Origin: Lysobacterales bacterium | GTDB lineage: Bacteria; Pseudomonadota; Gammaproteobacteria; Xanthomonadales; Marinicellaceae | DNA: 28,742 bases | NCBI GenBank assembly: GCA_026990095.1 | Contig: JALSIL010000062.1 | Coordinates: 1-28,742, forward strand | Direction: 5' to 3' | In this document: positions 22,683 through 28,742 of the stretch, piece by piece | Position numbering within the stretch: position 1 is the stretch's first letter | Layout: every line of letters starts with the position of its first letter | Position numbers and translations under genes: made by a program | Notes under the pieces: model-generated | Database searches by the model: none | Told to the model about the DNA's origin: nothing | Seen by the model: the letters and a program-made list of their open reading frames with translations, nothing else

Positions 22683-25600
22683 TTACTCCATTCCATCAGT
22701 AAAAATCTCTTCAACAAAAGGATTGACCACCAAGTTAAATTGGCTGTTGGTCGTTGCTCCTTGTGGATCTGTCGCAATGACAGTGATGTTAAAGGGGGAG
22801 TTGGTAGCTTCTGTAGCAGTTGGTGTTCCTGTGATGATGCCAGTGTTAGCATTGAGCGTTAAACTTAAGGGCAGTCCTCCTGCACTAAAGCTTAAAGTAT
22901 CGCCATCGGCATCGCTAAAATCTGTGCTTATATCGGTTGTGAATGGTAGGGCTTCCATGGATATTTTATCAGCAATACCAGTTGTGATTGGGGCATTATT
23001 GGTTGAGGCAACAATCAATTGTTCCTCAGGAATAACTTCAGTAGTGAATGCTCCATTAAGTTTGATTAAACTGTCTCTGTCTTGTGCTCTAAAAGTGTCA
23101 AACACCAAGCTATCAACGGCATTGCTTATAAAAGGATAAATCTCAAAGCCGTGACAGGTTTGTGTTGAGGCTGTTGGACGAACTTTTAAGGCAATAAAAT
23201 AATCTTTGCTTGTTTGTGGAAAAATTTGCAAATCAGTATTTTGGTCGGGTAAATTGAGTGTGATTTGTCCGCTGACTAAAGTAAAAGGACCGGCTTCATC
23301 ATAAACTAAAGTATCTGAAAACAACTCAAAACTTCCCGAGCCATCATCACGGTAAACACTAATATTTGAAATCAGCGGGTTGAAATCAGAGGAAGGAAAC
23401 GAAGGACCTGAGCAACCTGTTCCGGCTATAAAACCAAGATGAAAGGTTGATATTTGCATATCACCATCAAGTAATGTGCCGTTATGAGAAACAGTAAAAC
23501 TTGCCGCTGCGAAGGTTTGTGAATCTTCTCGGTTTTGTGCTGGTGGCAAAGAATAGTCGACACTGTATTGTCCACCTCGATTTTCTATGGTGATGAGTTC
23601 ATTGGATAAACTGCCTTTGGTCGTAATATCCAAATCACCGTCAAAATCAGAATCAGTAAACGTGAAAGAAGAAGGAATATCCAACCCCGACTGGATGACT
23701 TGGAGCGACCATAGGCTGTTTTCATCTTTTGCAATTAAAGAAAAATCTCCAGCATTGGTTTGTGTGAGAATCTCGTATTTGCCATCTTTATTAACATCCT
23801 CTACTTGCAATTCACGCGTAAAACTCGATATTGGTATTTGTGTGTCATGACTTTGCCACGATGTGCCCGTGCCATTGTTGGCATACCATGTAATCGTGTT
23901 GCCAGTATTGCGACTGGCGATAATATCTATATCACCATCTGAGTCCATATCTGCGACATCAATTTGGTAACCTGTATGGGATGCGACGTTATTTTGGATC
24001 CAGCTAGAACCATCGCCATTGTCATTGGAAAACCAACGAGTAACCGTTGAATTGCTAGAGACCGCCACATCTAAAGTTCCGTCATTATTGAAATCAGCCA
24101 CGGCTAAATCCAAGGGGCTATTATAAGCGTCGGAAATAATACCTTGTGTCCATAAGCCATCATTGTTTAACCAAATGATGCGGTCACCTAATTTATCAAA
24201 TGCCACCACATCAAGCATTCCATCAGCATTAATGTCGGCTAACTGGATTTCATCAGATTGTCCTGATGCCGTAGCCAGTGTCGTTATACTGCCCCATAGA
24301 ACACCTGCTGCACTTTTACCTGAAGCAGCAAAGGGCCCTGCATTCATTTGGTTGTCGATTAAATAGATATTTTCATTGCCTTTGGCAGCAAAAACAATAT
24401 CAATGTCTCCATCTTTATCCATATCACCCAATTGGATAGCGCTGATTTGACTGTCAGTGGTGGAGGCAACATTTAACACAGTTGTCGCCGCCGCATAACC
24501 TCCTGAGCCATCACCTGCAAAGAAAAATATTTCCATGCCAGTTGAACTGTTATTGGCAGAGATAATATCAGGATATTGATCGCCGTTAAGTAGACCTGCG
24601 ACGACATGATAAGCATCGGTATGCGAGCTATCAAAAATTGTTGTTAAATCGAATTGAGCGGATGAATGAAACAGTAAGTTTTCGTAAGCATAAACAAAAC
24701 CATCCTCTTCTTTAGCAATAATGACTTCCATATCGCCATCGTTATCCAAATCCGTTGCATGAACATTTTTAATGGCTGTACTTAAGCCACTAATCAACAC
24801 GTGTTCGGTCCAAGAACCCGCCAAAGAGTCATCGTTTTCTAGCCATGAAAAATTGAGGCTATTTCCAACTAAGATATCTGTATCACCGTCTTTATCAAAA
24901 TCAATAAAATTTATTTCTCCCCACGTATTGGAGGAAATAATTAAAGGATTCCAACTGCTTGTTGCTAAATCGTAGGTGAGTTGAATTAAATCACTATTAT
25001 TGCCGAGGTAGTAGATTTCTGCTAAACCATTTAAATCCAGGTCTTTGATTTGAATATCGCCAATAGTTGCTGAAAGTCCAGTAGCCACTGTTGAGGTCAA
25101 CCATACTGTGCCAACGGCAGCGACATTAGCTACAATTTTTATATAGGGAGAGCCAGAGGTTAAACCGTAAACAATATCAACTGTTCCATCGTTGGTTACA
25201 TCACCTGTGGTAATGCTGGAAATATTGCCAGCAGTGACGATACCCGTGTTGTTTTCTGTCCAAGTCAAGCTATCGCCTGCGTTTTGGTACCAATAAAGGT
25301 TGGGTGTTGTATCGGCGGCAACAACAACATCTAAATCACCATCGGAATCAAGGTCTGCTACACTTAAATCCTTGACATTATTAAGGTTTGCCCCGCCGAA
25401 GATAACATGGGTTGCCCATGCTGATGCTGTCCCATTGTTTTCAAACCAAAGCAATTCATTTGTTGATTTATCGGTACCAACCACGTCAATATCACCATCG
25501 CCATCCAGGTCAATCGCTTTTAAGGCGTTAAAGTCTTGAGTTGTTGTAGAGATTATATGTTGTGGAAAGGCTGTTAAGTCAATGCCATCATTTTCTAACC

Positions 25601-25829
25601 AACTGATTTCATCTGTTGAACCATTGAATTGTGAAATAATGATGTCCTTATCCCCATCATTATCCATATCAGCAGAAACGATATTCGAAAATAACGCGGC
25701 TCCACCTGGACTGGTATCAATGGATAATAATTGAGCAGGTGCAAAACTGACCTCTTTGGCATTGGCAATCGAAAAAGCCGATAAAAATAGAAGCATCAGA
25801 ATAATTAACTCATAAGGTGTTCGTTCCAT
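22683..25829 (-). CDS. Large secreted FG-GAP/VCBS repeat protein with Ig-like C-terminal domain
   Basis: The 1048-residue protein has a signal peptide (residues about 5-24, cleavage near ANAKE). Residues about 30-790 contain about 14 calcium-loop repeats of the form DxDxDGDxDI, for example DMDNDGDKDIIIS, DLDGDGDIDVVG, DFDKDGDTDILVG and DSDFDGDLDITTK. They are spaced about 50 residues apart and are often preceded by W-x-N-(D/N)-G (SWLENDGI). This is the FG-GAP beta-propeller pattern. A beta-rich region follows (about 800-940) with a Cys pair. Then comes a putative Ig/cadherin-like domain (NNAPITTGIADKISMEALPF, DFSDADGDTLSFSAGGLP, LTLNANTGIITGTPTATEA). The extreme C-terminus is FVEEIFTDGME. The repeats suggest calcium-stabilised adhesion or matrix binding outside the cell. 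The ligand is unknown. It has its own terminator and lies divergent to the regulator. Confidence 0.9.
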   Translation of the reverse strand: MERTPYELIILMLLFLSAFSIANAKEVSFAPAQLLSIDTSPGGAALFSNIVSADMDNDGDKDIIISQFNGSTDEISWLENDGIDLTAFPQHIISTTTQDFNALKAIDLDGDGDIDVVGTDKSTNELLWFENNGTASAWATHVIFGGANLNNVKDLSVADLDSDGDLDVVVAADTTPNLYWYQNAGDSLTWTENNTGIVTAGNISSITTGDVTNDGTVDIVYGLTSGSPYIKIVANVAAVGTVWLTSTVATGLSATIGDIQIKDLDLNGLAEIYYLGNNSDLIQLTYDLATSSWNPLIISSNTWGEINFIDFDKDGDTDILVGNSLNFSWLENDDSLAGSWTEHVLISGLSTAIKNVHATDLDNDGDMEVIIAKEEDGFVYAYENLLFHSSAQFDLTTIFDSSHTDAYHVVAGLLNGDQYPDIISANNSSTGMEIFFFAGDGSGGYAAATTVLNVASTTDSQISAIQLGDMDKDGDIDIVFAAKGNENIYLIDNQMNAGPFAASGKSAAGVLWGSITTLATASGQSDEIQLADINADGMLDVVAFDKLGDRIIWLNNDGLWTQGIISDAYNSPLDLAVADFNNDGTLDVAVSSNSTVTRWFSNDNGDGSSWIQNNVASHTGYQIDVADMDSDGDIDIIASRNTGNTITWYANNGTGTSWQSHDTQIPISSFTRELQVEDVNKDGKYEILTQTNAGDFSLIAKDENSLWSLQVIQSGLDIPSSFTFTDSDFDGDLDITTKGSLSNELITIENRGGQYSVDYSLPPAQNREDSQTFAAASFTVSHNGTLLDGDMQISTFHLGFIAGTGCSGPSFPSSDFNPLISNISVYRDDGSGSFELFSDTLVYDEAGPFTLVSGQITLNLPDQNTDLQIFPQTSKDYFIALKVRPTASTQTCHGFEIYPFISNAVDSLVFDTFRAQDRDSLIKLNGAFTTEVIPEEQLIVASTNNAPITTGIADKISMEALPFTTDISTDFSDADGDTLSFSAGGLPLSLTLNANTGIITGTPTATEATNSPFNITVIATDPQGATTNSQFNLVVNPFVEEIFTDGME

Positions 25830-25902
25830 AGCATTGTCTCTTTGTTTTTAAGTGGATTCAATCATAGGGAAAAAAGAGACAAACTTAATGTTTGAAGCAT
25901 GA

Positions 25903-25908
25903 TTTATA
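25903..25908 (-). promoter_or_regulatory. Candidate -10 element of the FG-GAP gene
   Basis: On the minus strand TATAAA (25908-25903) lies seven bases downstream of the tandem 11-bp repeat and about 74 bases before the FG-GAP ATG. TTGAGT within the repeat could be a -35, but the spacing would be only 14 bases. An activator replacing the -35 contact would fit this arrangement. Confidence 0.35.
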
Positions 25909-25915
25909 ACCTCCA

Positions 25916-25937
25916 AATTATGACTCAATTATGACTG
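25916..25937. repeat. Two head-to-tail 11-bp repeats, candidate winged-helix operator
   Basis: AATTATGACTC is followed directly by AATTATGACTG; ten of eleven bases are identical and the period is one helical turn. On the minus strand each unit reads (C/G)AGTCATAATT. OmpR/PhoB-type winged helices bind tandem 11-bp direct repeats, and the PhoB unit CTGTCATAAAT matches these units at nine and eight of eleven positions. The site is centred in the 211-base divergent region between the FG-GAP gene and the winged-helix/TPR regulator. The remainder of that region holds no other repeat or gene apart from the leader ORF. Operator function is inference. Confidence 0.55.
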
Positions 25938-26008
25938 CGGGTAAAAATTTGAACTGGTTCACATTTTAATAGGCTTTTTTATCGTTGGCTTTGAGCATTG
26001 GAGGTGTT

Positions 26009-26059
26009 ATGATTGAATTATTTTTTAAATCTTATTTTTTATGCACTATTTTTTTTTAG
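26009..26059 (+). CDS. Possible 16-codon leader ORF overlapping the regulator start
   Basis: ATG at 26009 is preceded by GGAGG (26000-26004) with four bases of spacing, the best ribosome site in this region. The ORF encodes MIELFFKSYFLCTIFF and stops with TAG at 26057-26059. It overlaps the first 19 bases of the regulator gene in another frame. The regulator ATG at 26041 has no ribosome-binding sequence (preceded by TTAAATCTTATTTTTT). The overlap includes nine T residues (26049-26057). The ORF may couple translation of the regulator, or slippage on the T-run could join the two frames. There is no homology evidence. Confidence 0.4.
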   Translation: MIELFFKSYFLCTIFF

Positions 26060-28326
26060 GCTTCCATTTAGACAGTGATAAAAAAGCCCTGAGTTTTCAG
26101 TCAAATTCAATCAATTTAACGAAACAAAACTTTCAACTCTTGTACTATTTTGTGCAAAATCCCAACAAAGTGCTTAATAAAGATCAGTTAATTGAACACG
26201 TCTGGAATGGTCGAGTGGTTGCTGATAATTCGGTTGATCAAAGCATTTATAAACTTAAAAAAATACTCACCTCAGTGCACAATGACAGCTATTTTGAAAC
26301 AGTTTATGGACTCGGAGTGCGTTTTATTCCTGAGGTTGAACACAAAAATACTGCAGAGAAAAAGCAAAATAAACAACAGAAAAAAGTTGTAAATTTATGG
26401 TGGTTAGTGCCTTTAAGTTTGGTGGTTGCAGGAGTCATTTATCTGCAATTCAACCGCAACCCTAAGCCCATGCCTGCATTATCCACTAATTTACTGATGG
26501 TTATTCCGTCTCAAGGCATGAATCCAAGCAGTGAATGGTTGAATTCCAGTTCGGGTTTGTTTATTCAAAATCTCTTAAAACTTTCACCGAAAATAAGCCT
26601 AAAAAATTACAGCGACAAACCCAACAACCTCAATCATCAACAATTTTTGGAAACGCAATGGCAACTAAGCCCGAAATTAAAAGTGCTTAGCAGTGAAATA
26701 TCGCTAGACAAAGATGATTTTACGCTCACTTTATCCATTGAAGATAAAAGTGGCTACATCAAAAACAAAAAAATCACCAACAAAAATCTGTCGCAAGTCT
26801 ATTCGAATGCTTTGTCGTGGTTGGGGCGGGAGCTTTCTATTGATTCAAGTGCATTAGAAAATTCGGGAGTTTTTCCGCAAAAGCCGTATTTACTTGAGTT
26901 ATACCTGCGAGGTCTTGCCGCTTTTGCTGCCCATAAAGTGGATGAGGCTCGAAATTATTTTGAACTGTGTCTGGAAAATGATTCTGATTACCATTTGGCA
27001 ACATTGGAAATCACCAAAATATTGGATTTAAAAGGTGAAAGCACCAAAGCCTTAGCCTTGCTCGATACGGTTCTGGCAGTCAACAAACTTGCAGAAATCA
27101 CCATTGAAGCCAGCAACCAAAAAGGCGGAATTCTATTAAGGCAAGGAAAGCCTGAAGAAGCAAAAGCTTTGTACTTGTCTTTATTAAAAGATTTTAAAGG
27201 AAAAAAATACCGCGCTTTAGTGGATACCAAATACAAGTTGGCATTGCTTTATCGCACTTTAGAGCAAACTCAAAAGGCACTTGATGAGTTTACCCAGCTT
27301 GAATTGGTGTTAAACGAAACAGCTGACTACCAAACATTGGCTGATTTGTATCAAGCCAAAGCTTCAATCTTACTGACATTAGGTGAAACGCAAAAAGCCA
27401 AAACCTATGTGCAAAAATCGATGGAATTGTTTGTTAAGTTGGGTGCTTTACTTGGGCAGGCAAGAACCCACTCATTAATGGCAAGAATAGCCAAACAAAA
27501 TGCCAATTACTCCGAGGCAATAACCCACTTAAACCAAGCTTTAAACATTGCCCGAGGGTTAAATAATGCCTTTGGAACGGGTGCGACTCTCAATGAAATA
27601 ATCGAAGTGTTAATCACTCAAGGAAAAATCAATGCAGCGTGGAAACTAAATCAAGAAATGGAAACAATTGCTATTGAAATTGACTTTACTGCTATGTTGT
27701 TAGCTTCAAAAAGATACACCGTTATCATTGCGGAAATTCGCAAGCAATGGAAAAAAGCGGACATTTACCTCAAAGAACACAAACAAATAGCACAGGCAGC
27801 TGATAATCGTATTGCGTTAATTGAAAACCAATTTATGGCAATCTCTTTAAAGTTAAAGCAAGGTCAATTAGACGATGCTAACAATTATTTAACCCAAATG
27901 GATGAGTACATGTATGAAACCAACAAAAAAGGAATAAGAGTTCATTTTAATGTTTTAAAATCCGATTTTTTAATGCAATCGGGTAAGACTAAAAAAGCCC
28001 TTGCTCTGTTAAATTCATCAAAAATATTGGCAAAAGCCAATGAAGATAACCAAGCATTTACTCAAATCAACAATTCATTAGCACAAATCTATTTGCAAGA
28101 AAACCAACCCACACAGGCTCTAAATGTGTTAAAAGAGTCGGCTCTTTATCAACCACCAGCTTTACCCTATTTACTTTTGCAATCCAAAGCACATAAACAA
28201 TTAGGTCAAATTTCAAAAGCAATCAACTTAGCCAATCAATGCAAAAGAAATGCCTACGCTTTATGGACTCGTGCCGAAGAACAATACCTTGCAAGTTTGC
28301 TGCAAATTAAAAATTCTCAAAAATAG
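26041..28326 (+). CDS. Transmembrane winged-helix regulator with C-terminal TPR domain (CadC/ToxR-like layout)
   Basis: The 761-residue protein starts with an OmpR-type winged helix (residues 1-98). It has LGFHLDSDKKALSFQSNSI, INLTKQNFQLLYYFVQNP, VLNKDQLIEHVWNGRVVADN, SVDQSIYKLKKIL, then the wing YFETVYGLGVRFI. A Lys/Gln-rich linker leads to one membrane span (about 118-137: NLWWLVPLSLVVAGVIYLQF). The rest is periplasmic. Residues about 145-270 form an alpha/beta region. From about 280 to 745 are TPR-like helices, for example KPYLLELYLRGLAAFAAHKV, KPEEAKALYLSLLKDFKG and ANYSEAITHLNQALNIARGL. It has no receiver domain, so it should be a one-component membrane transcription factor. Divergence from the FG-GAP gene and the tandem repeats between them suggest it controls that gene and itself. 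The start is chosen from the domain pattern. Confidence 0.88.
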   Translation: MHYFFLGFHLDSDKKALSFQSNSINLTKQNFQLLYYFVQNPNKVLNKDQLIEHVWNGRVVADNSVDQSIYKLKKILTSVHNDSYFETVYGLGVRFIPEVEHKNTAEKKQNKQQKKVVNLWWLVPLSLVVAGVIYLQFNRNPKPMPALSTNLLMVIPSQGMNPSSEWLNSSSGLFIQNLLKLSPKISLKNYSDKPNNLNHQQFLETQWQLSPKLKVLSSEISLDKDDFTLTLSIEDKSGYIKNKKITNKNLSQVYSNALSWLGRELSIDSSALENSGVFPQKPYLLELYLRGLAAFAAHKVDEARNYFELCLENDSDYHLATLEITKILDLKGESTKALALLDTVLAVNKLAEITIEASNQKGGILLRQGKPEEAKALYLSLLKDFKGKKYRALVDTKYKLALLYRTLEQTQKALDEFTQLELVLNETADYQTLADLYQAKASILLTLGETQKAKTYVQKSMELFVKLGALLGQARTHSLMARIAKQNANYSEAITHLNQALNIARGLNNAFGTGATLNEIIEVLITQGKINAAWKLNQEMETIAIEIDFTAMLLASKRYTVIIAEIRKQWKKADIYLKEHKQIAQAADNRIALIENQFMAISLKLKQGQLDDANNYLTQMDEYMYETNKKGIRVHFNVLKSDFLMQSGKTKKALALLNSSKILAKANEDNQAFTQINNSLAQIYLQENQPTQALNVLKESALYQPPALPYLLLQSKAHKQLGQISKAINLANQCKRNAYALWTRAEEQYLASLLQIKNSQK

Positions 28327-28352
28327 ACAAGAACAGTAAATTCAACTAGAAT
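28324..28352 (+). promoter_or_regulatory. Predicted sigma-70 promoter of glmS
   Basis: TAGACA (28324-28329) and TAGAAT (28347-28352), each 5/6 to consensus, are 17 bases apart. The -35 includes the stop codon of the regulator gene. The predicted transcript begins near 28359, 21 bases before the ATG, with GGA as a weak ribosome site. Confidence 0.5.
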
Positions 28353-28379
28353 GGCATTTTTGAGAATTTGGAATAGTCC

Positions 28380-28742
28380 ATGTGCGGAATTGTCGCAGCA
28401 ACAGCCAATAGAGATGTCACTGACATTATCATTAATGGCTTAAAAACTCTGGAATACCGTGGATACGATTCGGCTGGTATTGCCATTAATGAAAAAAACC
28501 ACCACATCAGTATTCGTAAGCAAGCGGGAAAGTTAAATAAACTGATAGAAAACTTAAAAATTCACCCTGTTTGCGGTCATTCGGGTATTGGGCATACGCG
28601 TTGGGCAACCCATGGCGAACCAACCACCAACAATGCCCATCCTCATGATTCGGATAGTGTAATTGCCGTTGTCCACAATGGCATAATTGAAAATTATGTG
28701 CCGTTGCGTAATTTACTCATTGCCGAGGGTTATCAGTTTAAA
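28380..28742 (+). CDS. glmS: Glutamine-fructose-6-phosphate aminotransferase, N-terminal part
   Basis: The ATG is at 28380 and the frame runs off the window after 121 codons. The N-terminal MCGIVAATANRDV has the catalytic nucleophile Cys2, exposed after Met removal. LKTLEYRGYDSAGIAI, GIGHTRWATHGEPTTNNAHPH and VVHNGIIENYVPLR are hallmark blocks of the glutamine amidotransferase (Ntn hydrolase) domain. GlmS makes glucosamine-6-phosphate from fructose-6-phosphate and glutamine, the first committed step to UDP-GlcNAc; GlmU, at 21.3 kb, completes the same pathway. The sugar isomerase domains are beyond the edge. I saw no glmS ribozyme in the short upstream gap of 53 bases. Confidence 0.96.
   Translation, partial: MCGIVAATANRDVTDIIINGLKTLEYRGYDSAGIAINEKNHHISIRKQAGKLNKLIENLKIHPVCGHSGIGHTRWATHGEPTTNNAHPHDSDSVIAVVHNGIIENYVPLRNLLIAEGYQFK

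Noticed and set aside
22723..25539. Several plus-strand open frames of 60-138 codons
   Set aside because: All lie antisense to the FG-GAP gene, follow from its Asp/Gly/Thr-rich codons, and show Ser/Val/Lys-rich low-complexity proteins without domains.
22683..25829. Possible tandem DNA repeat array
   Set aside because: The protein repeats every 50 residues or so, but the DNA copies are diverged; it is a protein repeat and not a DNA satellite or CRISPR.

Overview
The window is AT-rich (about 40% G+C by eye), gene-dense, gammaproteobacterial chromosome. Markers for this are the rpoZ-spoT-ridA, ybgC-tolQRA, yicC-gmk, glmU/glmS and pilU genes and an Opp-type peptide transporter. The large secreted FG-GAP protein and the winged-helix/TPR transmembrane regulator resemble what marine Marinicella-like gammaproteobacteria carry; that placement is an inference from gene content. 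I see no tRNA, rRNA, CRISPR array, insertion sequence, prophage or plasmid origin, and no gene-free stretch longer than 300 bases.

Layout. 1-5431, all minus strand: the 5' end of a secreted subtilisin-family protease, then ridA, spoT and rpoZ, with hutF and a short-chain dehydrogenase upstream. 5527-6087, plus strand: a short nucleoside phosphorylase-family protein. 6134-10263, minus: a peptide transporter (binding lipoprotein, two permeases) ending in a small unknown lipoprotein, with no ATPase genes. 10348-11930, minus: a pilU-like retraction ATPase paired with a TerB-like protein. 12007-18738, plus: a membrane-anchored lytic transglycosylase overlapping a GT39-type glycosyltransferase, a MASE2-GGDEF diguanylate cyclase, a peroxiredoxin-glutaredoxin fusion, yicC and gmk. 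18823-21159, minus: ybgC-tolQ-tolR-tolA, stopping before tolB and pal. 21275-22630, plus: glmU. 22683-28326: a 1048-residue FG-GAP repeat exoprotein (minus) and a divergent winged-helix/TPR membrane regulator (plus). From 28380: the 5' end of glmS.

Most genes serve envelope work (Tol system, UDP-GlcNAc supply, peptidoglycan cleavage, glycosyl transfer, peptide uptake, pili) or stress and nucleotide signalling ((p)ppGpp, c-di-GMP, peroxide reduction). The least ordinary part is 22.6-28.4 kb. There the exoprotein and regulator pair separates glmU from glmS. Their shared intergenic region holds two head-to-tail 11-bp repeats, the layout bound by OmpR/PhoB-type winged helices. The regulator also appears to be preceded by a 16-codon leader ORF with its own Shine-Dalgarno sequence, which overlaps the regulator start at a run of nine T residues.
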